Positions 39,254 through 45,580 of a stretch of 47,500 bases of DNA are shown here, one piece after another (the stretch's first letter is position 1; each line of letters opens with the position of its first letter). The translations under genes and the position numbers were made by a program. Below the pieces are notes generated by a model. It saw only the letters and a list, made by a program, of their open reading frames with translations, was not told the DNA's origin and made no database searches. The stretch is from a virus, in the IMG/VR virus record IMGVR_UViG_3300025133_000189, positions 1 through 47,500 of that record. One strand, given 5' to 3'.

Positions 39254-39466
39254 ATGATGAAAGATTGGCAAAAGGACATGGACAAGCTGGCTGCGCGGAC
39301 AACCAAGAACTGGTGGAAGACTGGCAATTGCGCTCGTCCATTGGGCGTCACCGGCAGCTTCAGCTTGGCTCCCAGGGCAGCTGCCGATGATGCAATGTTG
39401 GAAGCAATCGTCACCGAGATGGATGTGGTGCACCCTGTCTTGCCGCTCACAGTGGAGGGCAAATGA
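39254..39466 (+). CDS. hypothetical small protein
   Basis: 70 residues, ATG 39254 (or ATG 39257) after a weak AAGGA site. KDWQKDMDKLAARTTKNWWKTGN, then an Ala-rich AAADDAMLEAIVTEMD. Unknown. Its stop overlaps the next start by ATGA. Confidence 0.5.
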   Translation: MMKDWQKDMDKLAARTTKNWWKTGNCARPLGVTGSFSLAPRAAADDAMLEAIVTEMDVVHPVLPLTVEGK

Positions 39467-39732
39467 GCACCCACGATGTCTATTGTCTTTGTGACGAGTG
39501 CATGGCAGCCAAAGCCGACAAAGACAAAGCGAATTCATCAGTGAAAGTCGGTGATGTTGTGATATTTGTTGACGAGGGCAGGTATTCTAAATGGTTCTGG
39601 GGGAAAGTTGCAAAGGTTGTAGCTATCAACGCAGGATTCTGTCAGGTGCGATGGCTCCAGAAGGTACAATATCACGACTTGTACCCAACAGTTTCTAACT
39701 TTAACGTCGACAGATTCGAGGTATTGAGATGA
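39463..39732 (+). CDS. Cys-rich leader fused to a VGDLV cassette
   Basis: 89 residues from ATG 39463 (ATGA overlap). Residues 1-26 are Cys/Asp/Lys-rich (YCLCDECM), then the array junction codons run straight on: ATCAGTGAAAGTCGGTGATG reads SSVKVGDVV in frame. The barrel continues (SKWFWGKVAKVV, FCQVRW) to FEVLR. A second start at GTG 39541 would give a plain MKVGDVV unit. A likely fusion of a short upstream gene to an array unit. Confidence 0.6.
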   Translation: MSTHDVYCLCDECMAAKADKDKANSSVKVGDVVIFVDEGRYSKWFWGKVAKVVAINAGFCQVRWLQKVQYHDLYPTVSNFNVDRFEVLR

Positions 39733-39917
39733 ACGAATCTTGGTTTCATGTGGGGGAACTGGTACGCCTTGACAGGCGCCGTCTTGTCCGCGGCGGTTCA
39801 ATGCCACTAGTGGTACTGATGGAACGACAGGCTAGCGGCTTGCTTTGGCTAGCGCTGTTCCCTGATGGCGTTGTTTATCAGGTTGGTACAGAATCCTTGA
39901 GCAAGGTTCACCGATGA
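39729..39917 (+). CDS. VGELV-type small protein
   Basis: 62 residues; ATG in the stop region of the previous gene. MNESWFHVGELVRLDRRR, then LVVLMERQASGLLWLALF, GVVYQVG. VGELV with a six-residue extension. No SESR end. It abuts the next unit by ATGA. Confidence 0.55.
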   Translation: MNESWFHVGELVRLDRRRLVRGGSMPLVVLMERQASGLLWLALFPDGVVYQVGTESLSKVHR

Positions 39918-40081
39918 AAGTTGGTGATCTGTTGAGAAAGCGGAGCACTGGCAAGCTGTGCGTATACGCAGAGGAAGTAGAAGAAAAGTACGGCAACGGT
40001 TGGATCAAAGTACTCATCGATGGTAAACTTTCGAAATGGGTTCCAACACAAGACTACGAGGTAGTAAATGAAAGTCGGTGA
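39914..40081 (+). CDS. VGDLV cassette, block 2
   Basis: 55 residues: MKVGDLLRKRSTGKL, GWIKVLIDGKLSKWVPTQDYEVVNESR. Starts at ATG overlapping the previous stop; ends in a 14-nt overlap with the next unit. STGK near residue 11 is shared with the 31601 unit. Confidence 0.75.
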   Translation: MKVGDLLRKRSTGKLCVYAEEVEEKYGNGWIKVLIDGKLSKWVPTQDYEVVNESR

Positions 40082-40238
40082 TTTGGTGAAATATGAAAGC
40101 TTGAACCAGTCCCGTCCGTATATCGGGATCGTTGTTGGTTTTGACAAGGATCGTGATCCGATAATCAGAGATATCAGATCTGGGGTTACAGCTGCCAATT
40201 GGAGAAACAGGGTGGAGGTAATCAGTGCAAGTCGGTGA
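40068..40238 (+). CDS. VGDLV cassette, block 2
   Basis: 56 residues. ATG start in a 14-nt overlap. MKVGDLVKYESLNQSRPYIGIVVGFDKD, then a basic RNRVEVISASR end. The G-I-V-V strand and V-E-V end fit the shared fold. Confidence 0.75.
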   Translation: MKVGDLVKYESLNQSRPYIGIVVGFDKDRDPIIRDIRSGVTAANWRNRVEVISASR

Positions 40239-40395
40239 TTTGGTTCGACACAGAGATAGCCAGTGGAAGGACTGGTATGGTGTTATTGTTCGTCAAATTC
40301 CAGGCACCGATCAGAGACAAGTTGTTTACTGGGCACGAGGAATCTCGTGTTCATACCCGAAACGCCAACTACAGGTGATTAATGAAAGTCGGTGA
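40225..40395 (+). CDS. VGDLV cassette, block 2
   Basis: 56 residues from GTG in a 14-nt overlap. MQVGDLVRHRDSQWKDWYGVIVRQ, RQVVYWARG, LQVINESR. The middle differs from its neighbours almost completely. Confidence 0.75.
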   Translation: MQVGDLVRHRDSQWKDWYGVIVRQIPGTDQRQVVYWARGISCSYPKRQLQVINESR

Positions 40396-40564
40396 TTTAG
40401 TGAAAAAAGTCTTCGGAAGAACGGATCTCTACATGATAGGAATTATTATTGACGCCACCGAAAACCCCGAAGAGGGTTTCCGTCGCAAAGTAACAGTTGC
40501 GACTGAAAAAGGTCACCGCAAGTGGATGACAAATTCCTTGGAGGTAATCAGTGAAAGTCGGTGA
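40382..40564 (+). CDS. VGDLV cassette, block 2
   Basis: 60 residues from ATG, 14-nt overlap. MKVGDLVKKVFGRTD, IGIIIDATENPEEG, RKVTVATEKGHRKWMTNSLEVISESR. Strong example of the core pattern. Confidence 0.8.
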   Translation: MKVGDLVKKVFGRTDLYMIGIIIDATENPEEGFRRKVTVATEKGHRKWMTNSLEVISESR

Positions 40565-40730
40565 TTTGGTTGAAAGGACATACGGAGAAGGGCAACGCCC
40601 AAGAGCACTGTTTATCGGTTGGTACTTGCCAAACATTTACAGCAACGCGGCACTAGTGATATGGCAAGGTGCTAGCAAACCCACACAATTTAACTCGGAA
40701 CACTTAGAGGTAATCAGTGAAAGTCGGTGA
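40551..40730 (+). CDS. VGDLV cassette, block 2
   Basis: 59 residues from GTG, 14-nt overlap. MKVGDLVERTYGEGQRP, ALFIGWYLPN, ALVIWQGASKP, EHLEVISESR. Confidence 0.75.
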   Translation: MKVGDLVERTYGEGQRPRALFIGWYLPNIYSNAALVIWQGASKPTQFNSEHLEVISESR

Positions 40731-40875
40731 TCTGGTATGCATCAAGGGTGAGCGAGAAGTGATGCTAGTAACGGCAGATTTGAGCGATATATCTGATCAA
40801 GTAATGGTACTACGCAACGGTCGTTTTCAATACCTCCGAAAATCGCAATTAGAGGTAATCAGTGAAAGTCGGTGA
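40717..40875 (+). CDS. VGDLV cassette, block 2
   Basis: 52 residues, the shortest complete unit. MKVGDLVCIKGEREVMLVTA, QVMVLRNGRFQYLRKSQLEVISESR. Confidence 0.75.
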   Translation: MKVGDLVCIKGEREVMLVTADLSDISDQVMVLRNGRFQYLRKSQLEVISESR

Positions 40876-41071
40876 TTTGGTAAGAGACAAGTACTGGAGC
40901 GAACAACGCCCGCCACGGACACCACCGATCCTTGGCGTTATAGTTCGTATTCCATCACCGTTAAGGGCAGGCGGCACAACGAAGGATATCGTTGAAGTTT
41001 TAGTATTTGGCGGGACGAAGCTTCGCTCGTTCCTGATGTCGAGTCTGGAGGTTGTCAGTGAAAGTAGGTGA
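40862..41071 (+). CDS. VGDLV cassette, block 2
   Basis: 69 residues; a Pro-rich insertion (RPPRTPPILG) in the first loop and a longer RAGGTTKDIVEV strand. LEVVSESR end with the usual 14-nt overlap to the next unit. Confidence 0.75.
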   Translation: MKVGDLVRDKYWSEQRPPRTPPILGVIVRIPSPLRAGGTTKDIVEVLVFGGTKLRSFLMSSLEVVSESR

Positions 41072-41291
41072 TCTAGTAAGAAGTAGCGATCCCTATTGGA
41101 CTGGCAGGGGTATCATTGTCGAGTATCACGAAGAAAGGTTGGGCGAGGATCTGAATATAAGAGAATATAAGGTGCAATGGTATAGCACCCCGCTATTGTC
41201 GAACAGGTGGTCGACATCCTGGGCAATGGAGAACGGGATCACAGTGATCAGCAGCGCAGAAGAAAACAATTGCGAGGACATAAAAGAATAA
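41058..41291 (+). CDS. VGDLV cassette, last unit of block 2
   Basis: 77 residues from GTG 41058, 14-nt overlap. MKVGDLVRSSDPYWTGRGIIVEYHEER, REYKVQWYSTP, then a different C-terminus (GITVISSAEENNCEDIKE) without a junction, so the array ends here. The longest unit. Confidence 0.7.
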   Translation: MKVGDLVRSSDPYWTGRGIIVEYHEERLGEDLNIREYKVQWYSTPLLSNRWSTSWAMENGITVISSAEENNCEDIKE

Positions 41292-41292
41292 T

Positions 41293-41373
41293 ATGAAAGA
41301 ATGGATAATTGACGGCGTAGGAATAGTATTAATATTCACAGGAGCAATAATTGTGTGGATAGTAACCACATGA
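41293..41373 (+). CDS. tiny membrane peptide
   Basis: 26 residues directly after the array stop: MKEWIIDG then VGIVLIFTGAIIVWIVTT, a single membrane span. No obvious ribosome site except weak AAGAA. Possible. Confidence 0.4.
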   Translation: MKEWIIDGVGIVLIFTGAIIVWIVTT

Positions 41374-41404
41374 AACTAGTTATGATGAATAAAGAGGAGA
41401 AAGA

Positions 41405-41587
41405 ATGTTTGATAAATTGAGTGACATGTACTTGAAGAACCTTATGGAGCGAGCAGCCTACGAGAACAGCCTGTGCTGGAGCTTGGATCAACTTGAAGAA
41501 CCCTGCATTGCTAGCATTAATCTTGCAGCGATGTTATTAGTATTGGACGAGACTTTGCACCGTAGAAGGAAACCATTGGTAAATTGA
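41405..41587 (+). CDS. hypothetical small protein
   Basis: 60 residues behind AGAGGAGA. Helical: MFDKLSDMYLKNLMERAAYENSL, then SINLAAMLLVLDETLHRRRKP. Unknown. Confidence 0.5.
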   Translation: MFDKLSDMYLKNLMERAAYENSLCWSLDQLEEPCIASINLAAMLLVLDETLHRRRKPLVN

Positions 41588-41590
41588 TTG

Positions 41591-41866
41591 ATGGTGGGGT
41601 ATTGTGACAAGAAGTATAATGTTGAGCGATGTGCTGGGGTTATAATGTACGAAGGATTGGGGCTAGGAGTACTGCTATTAAATACATACATTATAGCACT
41701 TTGTCAAGCGTACCAAGTTGGCACACACATAGCATTAGCAAGCAGTATGCCATTCACGCTAGGTGCGAGGGCAATAAAAAAAACACACATCAGGTACGAT
41801 TACCCCTTGACAAACAATAAAAAGTTCCTATATTTACTAGTAGGAGGTAGGACATGTCTTGGATAG
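41591..41866 (+). CDS. doubtful open frame ahead of promoter R6
   Basis: The frame (91 residues from ATG 41591) holds LGLGVLLLNTYIIALCQAYQVG, but its second half runs straight through the promoter element R6 and the start of the next gene, and there is no good ribosome site. It may be coding only in part or not at all. Confidence 0.2.
   Translation: MVGYCDKKYNVERCAGVIMYEGLGLGVLLLNTYIIALCQAYQVGTHIALASSMPFTLGARAIKKTHIRYDYPLTNNKKFLYLLVGGRTCLG
41800..41852 (+). promoter_or_regulatory. repeated promoter element R6 (shortened)
   Basis: TTACCCC, TTGACA 41807-41812, 16-bp spacer ending AAAGTTCC, TATATT 41829-41834, TACTAGT. The upstream ACTTCAAAAAAACGACAT box is replaced by other A-rich sequence, and a GGAGG ribosome site replaces the GGTTGAGGA leader. 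Confidence 0.85.
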
Positions 41867-41949
41867 TAGTGTTGGCGATCGGATTCACTGGCGTACAGAT
41901 TGCAGTAGCTTTGGTTATTGCAGCAATTGCGTTGGTGAAAGGCACGTAG
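41854..41949 (+). CDS. tiny membrane peptide driven by R6
   Basis: 31 residues behind TAGGAGGTAG: MSWIVVLAIGFTGVQIAVALVIAAIALVKGT. One long hydrophobic span with a C-terminal Lys. A strong promoter and ribosome site argue it is expressed. Confidence 0.65.
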   Translation: MSWIVVLAIGFTGVQIAVALVIAAIALVKGT

Positions 41950-41970
41950 GTGCGGCGCAAGAGCACCCGC

Positions 41971-42063
41971 ATGCAATTGCTTTTGGCTGCGTTGTGGATC
42001 CTCTTGTGTTTTTTGTTCGCTCATTACAGCATAAGCTGGATTGGGCTATATTTTAATTACTAA
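41971..42063 (+). CDS. tiny membrane peptide
   Basis: 30 residues: MQLLLAALWILLCFLFAHYSISWIGLYFNY. Hydrophobic throughout. It follows the previous tiny gene by 21 nt; ribosome site weak. Confidence 0.4.
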   Translation: MQLLLAALWILLCFLFAHYSISWIGLYFNY

Positions 42064-42106
42064 TAATTACAGGCAGTTAATTTAACTCTGCCTTATAGGA
42101 GATAGA

Positions 42107-42301
42107 ATGACACGTAAAGATTTTCAGCTGATTGCAGATGTGCTAAGCAAGCACCGCGCGTATACCACCGGACTCGGATCCAACGAGCTTACCAAGCTTG
42201 TCGATGCCATGGCATTGGACTTCGCTCATGCTCTGAAGGATACTAACCCTCGCTTCGACGTCCAGCGCTTTGTCGTGGCATGCGCCAAGGAGAGCAGCTA
42301 A
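42107..42301 (+). CDS. small phage protein, DFQLIADxL...TNPRFDxxRF pattern
   Basis: 64 residues behind AGGAGAT. RKDFQLIADVLSKHRAY, then DTNPRFDVQRFVVACA. This pattern is widespread in phages and plasmids as a short helical protein of unknown function. It closes the module; a 305-nt gap follows. Confidence 0.7.
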   Translation: MTRKDFQLIADVLSKHRAYTTGLGSNELTKLVDAMALDFAHALKDTNPRFDVQRFVVACAKESS

Positions 42302-42314
42302 TGTAATTAATAAC

Positions 42315-42365
42315 AATAGCTAACACAAACTAACGTAATTAACGTTAATAGTTAGCACAAACTAA
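42315..42365 (+). repeat. iteron-like direct repeats around a palindrome
   Basis: AATAGCTAACACAAACTAA (42315-42333) and AATAGTTAGCACAAACTAA (42347-42365), two mismatches, start-to-start 32 bp. Between them lies the palindrome ATTAACGTTAAT (42338-42349). Could be a protein-binding site. Confidence 0.6.
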
Positions 42366-42572
42366 TATAGCTGTCAAGCAAAAAAAGGTACCCCCCCTCC
42401 CCCCCCGTAGGGTATGTCCCAGTACTACTACGCCGCGTCGAGCCCCGACCATATACACGAACGATATCGCGATAAAAATTGCAAATTTGAAAAAAGTGTG
42501 TTAATATGTACAATATGAAAGCCTTAAAAAATGCGCCAAAATATTTTATAAAACTGCAGTTTAATATTAATT

Positions 42573-42581
42573 CAACTATTT
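42573..42581 (+). promoter_or_regulatory. ACTATTTAT motif, possible late-promoter element
   Basis: Identical to 17074-17082 and placed similarly before a gene start, here the first of the leader genes. Confidence 0.35.
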
Positions 42582-42606
42582 ATAGCACATTAGGAGGAGT
42601 TGTTTA

Positions 42607-43059
42607 ATGAAACTAACTAAAACGCAACTTAAGCGCTTAATCAAAGAAGAGCTGCAAGCTATCTTATCAGAAGTCGTCACACCAACATTACCATATGACA
42701 AATCTCCGCTTATAGGCGCAGATGGCAGCTTTGGATCGCGACAGCTGGATATGTTTCGGGATCCGCGAGTAGAAGATATCGATTCATACTCAAAGGAGCG
42801 TTATCAAGCGTGGCTAGATCATGGCTTAAATCCGGAAATAAGTATATACGACGCGATAGAAGGACACGATAAGGCGGCGCAATGGTGGAATGTCAAAATG
42901 CAGGGACGTCGTTTCCCTGATCAGGCTAGCCACGACGAGGCTAAAGCCACATTTATTGCAGACTGGATGAACAAACGCCTTGTTAGTAATGCCGCGCGTC
43001 GCGAAGAAGATGAACGTGCTTATGAAGCCGAAAGGGATCCCTCATATGAAGCTTACTAA
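42607..43059 (+). CDS. MKLTK-leader protein 1 (candidate internal head protein)
   Basis: 150 residues behind AGGAGGAG. Leader MKLTKTQLKRLIKEEL, then QAILSE followed by Val: an I/L-x-E candidate cleavage point at residue 22. The rest (SYSKERYQAWLDHGLNPEISIYDAIEGHDKAAQWWN, basic and acidic helices) has no known motif. Compare the T4 capsid-targeting peptides; that link is inference. Confidence 0.55.
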   Translation: MKLTKTQLKRLIKEELQAILSEVVTPTLPYDKSPLIGADGSFGSRQLDMFRDPRVEDIDSYSKERYQAWLDHGLNPEISIYDAIEGHDKAAQWWNVKMQGRRFPDQASHDEAKATFIADWMNKRLVSNAARREEDERAYEAERDPSYEAY

Positions 43060-43483
43060 ATCACAACTAAAACAACTTATCAAAGAAGAGCTGCAAATTA
43101 TCTTGAATGAATCATTCAAAAGAGAGTGGGAGCGAATGCAAATGGACCAGGGCGCGCCGCATTCGCCGCCTGGGACACAATTGCAATTGGACTACGAGCC
43201 TGAAACAACAGCTTCCCACGACGCCATCGATGCATTTAATTATTACGTTGAATATAAAGATTTACATTATCTGAGGGACGAGGAGAGAGTTATTCAATTT
43301 ATAAAATACCATAGAAAATATTTAAGCGATCTCCCTGCAATTGCTCACCATTATGGTTTGCATAAAGAGGATATCCTCGACGTCATCGGCAATAAGAGGG
43401 GTAGATTTTATGCTGCCGTGGAAGCAGCTTTGGGCGATTACAAGCTTAATTTAGACGAGCCTTTCTTACATCACAAACACTAG
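43046..43483 (+). CDS. MKLTK-leader protein 2
   Basis: 145 residues, start inside the previous gene (14-nt overlap). Leader to IILNE followed by Ser (residue 22). Body: ATASHDAIDAFNYYVEYKDLHYLRDEER then IIGNKRG, helical. Unknown. Confidence 0.55.
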   Translation: MKLTKSQLKQLIKEELQIILNESFKREWERMQMDQGAPHSPPGTQLQLDYEPETTASHDAIDAFNYYVEYKDLHYLRDEERVIQFIKYHRKYLSDLPAIAHHYGLHKEDILDVIGNKRGRFYAAVEAALGDYKLNLDEPFLHHKH

Positions 43484-43547
43484 TTTAAAAAGGAGCCAAC
43501 TAGATGAAATTAACAAAATCACAACTAAAACAACTAATCAAAGAAGA
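43479..43547 (+). repeat. 69-nt direct repeat, copy 1
   Basis: Identical to 43814-43882. It covers the ribosome site and the first 15 codons of the next gene, including CTAGTT and AACTAG arms around AAGGAG. Confidence 0.95.
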
Positions 43548-43797
43548 GCTAGTACAGCTAGTACAGTTAAAAGAAGACGATGGTGGGCGGCAAGAAGCCG
43601 CACAGTGGATCGGCAATTGGGCCGAGGAGAAGAAGGCATGCCTTGCCGGATCGGACGAGGAAACAGCTCAAATTAAGAGGTCCACGGGCGCAATTGGTTT
43701 GGATCCAGCCTTCTTGCAAAAAATTTGGAAGCTAAGTGGCGATCTTAACGATCTGTATAGTCGACTCGCGCAGGCCGCTGCGCAGCGCGCGCAGTAA
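43504..43797 (+). CDS. MKLTK-leader protein 3
   Basis: 97 residues. Leader, then VQLVQLKE followed by Asp (residue 24). Body: RQEAAQWIGNWAEEKKACLAG, LQKIWKLSGDLNDLYSRLAQAAAQ, an Ala/Gln-rich helical protein. Its ribosome site sits in a hairpin loop between CTAGTT and AACTAG. Confidence 0.55.
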   Translation: MKLTKSQLKQLIKEELVQLVQLKEDDGGRQEAAQWIGNWAEEKKACLAGSDEETAQIKRSTGAIGLDPAFLQKIWKLSGDLNDLYSRLAQAAAQRAQ

Positions 43798-43813
43798 TCA
43801 GATATCATTCTTA

Positions 43814-43882
43814 ACTAGTTTAAAAAGGAGCCAACTAGATGAAATTAACAAAATCACAACTAAAACAACTAATCAAAGAAGA
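43814..43882 (+). repeat. 69-nt direct repeat, copy 2
   Basis: Identical to 43479-43547, so a recent duplication or gene conversion between neighbouring leader genes. Confidence 0.95.
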
Positions 43883-44213
43883 ATTGTCTATAATGACAGA
43901 AGGGGGAGGACGTCCTTATGATCCAACAGTGCCTGGAGATTGGCAGCGTCAGCAGGCAATGATATCGGGCGAATACCCTGAACCGCCCGATGATCCGGCA
44001 GCTAGAGTGGCAGCTGCCATTGGCATATCTCTTGACGAACTGACAGCTACTTTAGAAGCAGAAGGTTTAGCAATTGTAACAGCCGAAGAAGCTGCGCCAG
44101 AAATGTCACCCGATCAAGAAGAAGACCTCAAATTAGCCACCAAGCGTGATTATTGGACGCGCGGATCTGAATTACCTGGCCGAGCGGGGCTGCCTCGGGG
44201 CTATGAATCTTAA
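43839..44213 (+). CDS. MKLTK-leader protein 4
   Basis: 124 residues. The first 15 codons are identical to those of the previous gene. The leader is followed by SIMTEG (M-x-E before Gly, residue 21). The body has ARVAAAIGISLDELTATLEAEGLAIV and an acidic TAEEAAPEMSPDQEEDLKLATKRDYW. Unknown. Confidence 0.55.
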   Translation: MKLTKSQLKQLIKEELSIMTEGGGRPYDPTVPGDWQRQQAMISGEYPEPPDDPAARVAAAIGISLDELTATLEAEGLAIVTAEEAAPEMSPDQEEDLKLATKRDYWTRGSELPGRAGLPRGYES

Positions 44214-44226
44214 AGGAGCTAACTAG

Positions 44227-44595
44227 ATGAAACTAACCAAATCCAAACTAAAACAACTTATCAAAGAAGAACTAAACCACATTAAAGAGGGTGATCACCT
44301 TGACCATCGGGGGGACCCATGGATCTCCCCAGAGGATATGGACGAACTTGTGGGTACGAAAGGCGGGCCGAGCGCGTGGGCGAAGGCCGGCGCTGCCAGA
44401 CGCGCCAGAGAGGCCGCTGCCAGAACACCAGAAGTTTCTAAAAAACAAGCCACTGCAAACAAAATTAATCTTATGTACGGCGACTTAAGAGATCTTGAGC
44501 CGATGTTCAAAAAAAACCCAGATATCCGGAAGTCGTATGATAGCGCTTTATCCGCAATTAATGATTTAAATAACAAACTCGCAGGGAGTCGCTAA
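44227..44595 (+). CDS. MKLTK-leader protein 5
   Basis: 122 residues behind AAAGGAG. Leader to NHIKEG (I-x-E before Gly, residue 21). Body: Ala-rich WAKAGAARRAREAAAR, then NKINLMYGDLRDLEP and a helical end. Unknown. Confidence 0.55.
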   Translation: MKLTKSKLKQLIKEELNHIKEGDHLDHRGDPWISPEDMDELVGTKGGPSAWAKAGAARRAREAAARTPEVSKKQATANKINLMYGDLRDLEPMFKKNPDIRKSYDSALSAINDLNNKLAGSR

Positions 44596-44639
44596 TGAAA
44601 CTAACTAAACCAAGAGGCGACGGGGGCCTGGGAACGTAA
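44595..44639 (+). pseudogene. relic of an MKLTK-leader gene
   Basis: ATG overlaps the previous stop; MKLTKPRGDGGLGT then stop (14 residues). The first five codons match the family, after which it is lost. Likely leftover of a deleted copy. Confidence 0.45.
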
Positions 44640-44681
44640 TATTATTTCCTTAATATAATCCTTCCTTAATCTACTTACCAT

Positions 44682-44888
44682 ATGTCAATCCGCTATGATA
44701 TAGGTGATTTGGTTTATCTAGATGACGTTAATATAACAGGTGTAATTATCGATAAAATAGTGTTTGGCAACGAACTGGTTGATGGATTAGTGGATGTAGA
44801 AGTACAATGGACTAATGGTACTAACTATTGGTGCCTGGCAGAGGGATTAACGATCGTCTCAAAGGCTAATGTTAAAAAGAATTTATAA
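44682..44888 (+). CDS. VGDLV-like small protein (stand-alone)
   Basis: 68 residues: YDIGDLVYLDDVNITGVIIDKIVFGN, DVEVQWTNGTNYWCLAEGLTIVSKAN. I-G-D-L-V, G-V-I-I, V-E-V-Q-W and the final L-T-I-V-S keep the family's layout outside the arrays. No ribosome site seen. Confidence 0.6.
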   Translation: MSIRYDIGDLVYLDDVNITGVIIDKIVFGNELVDGLVDVEVQWTNGTNYWCLAEGLTIVSKANVKKNL

Positions 44889-44925
44889 AAAAAATTTTCG
44901 ATACTTAAAATCTTTTGCGCCGCGA

Positions 44926-44954
44926 TTGACTAATTATAACACATATATTAATAT
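44926..44954 (+). promoter_or_regulatory. possible sigma-70-like promoter
   Basis: TTGACT 44926-44931, 17-bp spacer, TAATAT 44949-44954; the same bases also contain a GACTAATTATAA motif. Ambiguous between host-type and late-type signals. Confidence 0.45.
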
Positions 44955-44969
44955 GACAAGGAATTACAC

Positions 44970-45344
44970 ATGAAATTATCTAAATCTAGACTTAAACAAT
45001 TAATCGCAGAAGAACTACAATTTTTAAAAGAATCTCCATGGCTAGATAAGTCATCCCCTGTTAATCGTACTCCAAATTGGGCTGCACCTAAAGAGGGTGA
45101 AAAAGATTGGGGAGGAACAACCGCATCCGGCGGCGTACCGCCGGATGCAGCTGCCCCAACCAAGCGCTTCGAACGTCTTTTTGCGCCAGGCGCTCCAGGC
45201 GATGAGTTTGCCGAAGCCGTTGCTAAAAGTATGATGTTGGATGATCAATTGGTTTTTGATCGAATGAAAACTGCTATAGCTGAAGCGCTAGAAGCATGGT
45301 ACATTGAGCATAGAAGAAAAATTAATAGCGGAGAGCCATACTAA
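44970..45344 (+). CDS. MKLSK-leader protein 6
   Basis: 124 residues behind AAGGAA. MKLSKSRLKQLIAEEL, then QFLKE before Ser (residue 21). A Pro/Gly-rich linker is followed by APGDEFAEAVAKSMMLDDQLVFDRMKTAIAEALEAWY. Unknown. The next gene begins 1 nt after its stop. Confidence 0.55.
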   Translation: MKLSKSRLKQLIAEELQFLKESPWLDKSSPVNRTPNWAAPKEGEKDWGGTTASGGVPPDAAAPTKRFERLFAPGAPGDEFAEAVAKSMMLDDQLVFDRMKTAIAEALEAWYIEHRRKINSGEPY

Positions 45345-45345
45345 T

Positions 45346-45567
45346 ATGAAATTAACCAAATTACAACTTAAAAAACTTATCAAAGAAGAATTAACAACGT
45401 TACAAGAATCAGATGATCTCACCTGGGGGGATGCGCGGCTCCCGACACCAGAGCTTCCACCCGAATTTGATGATATCGAGTTCAGTGAGATTGTATCTGA
45501 TGCTGTTGATAAAATAGGTAGTAGAAAAGTATTAGAAATTGTTAATGGTGTTATCCGTAGGCTCTAG
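45346..45567 (+). CDS. MKLTK-leader protein 7
   Basis: 73 residues. MKLTKLQLKKLIKEEL then TTLQE before Ser (residue 21). A short acidic body and helix (FSEIVSDAVDKIGSRKVLEIVNGVI). Unknown. Confidence 0.55.
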   Translation: MKLTKLQLKKLIKEELTTLQESDDLTWGDARLPTPELPPEFDDIEFSEIVSDAVDKIGSRKVLEIVNGVIRRL

Positions 45568-45580
45568 AGGTTTAAAACCC

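Larger units (their letters stand above)
42302..42606 (+). other. non-coding module boundary
   Basis: No gene seen. It holds two 19-nt direct repeats with a 12-bp palindrome between them, a C-rich tract (42391-42406), a G+C-rich stretch with many short palindromes to about 42475, then AT-rich DNA with ACTATTTAT (42573-42581) and AGGAGGAG before the first leader gene. It separates the small-gene region from the MKLTK-leader genes. Confidence 0.6.

Noticed and set aside
39030-39257. A 75-residue frame across promoter R5
   Set aside because: It overlaps the preceding gene in another frame and crosses the promoter; no ribosome site.
39914-41291. CRISPR-like array from the regularly spaced conserved 24-25 bp segments
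   Set aside because: The segments are coding junctions between open frames of about 50-70 codons, units vary in length, and there is no palindromic repeat or cas gene.
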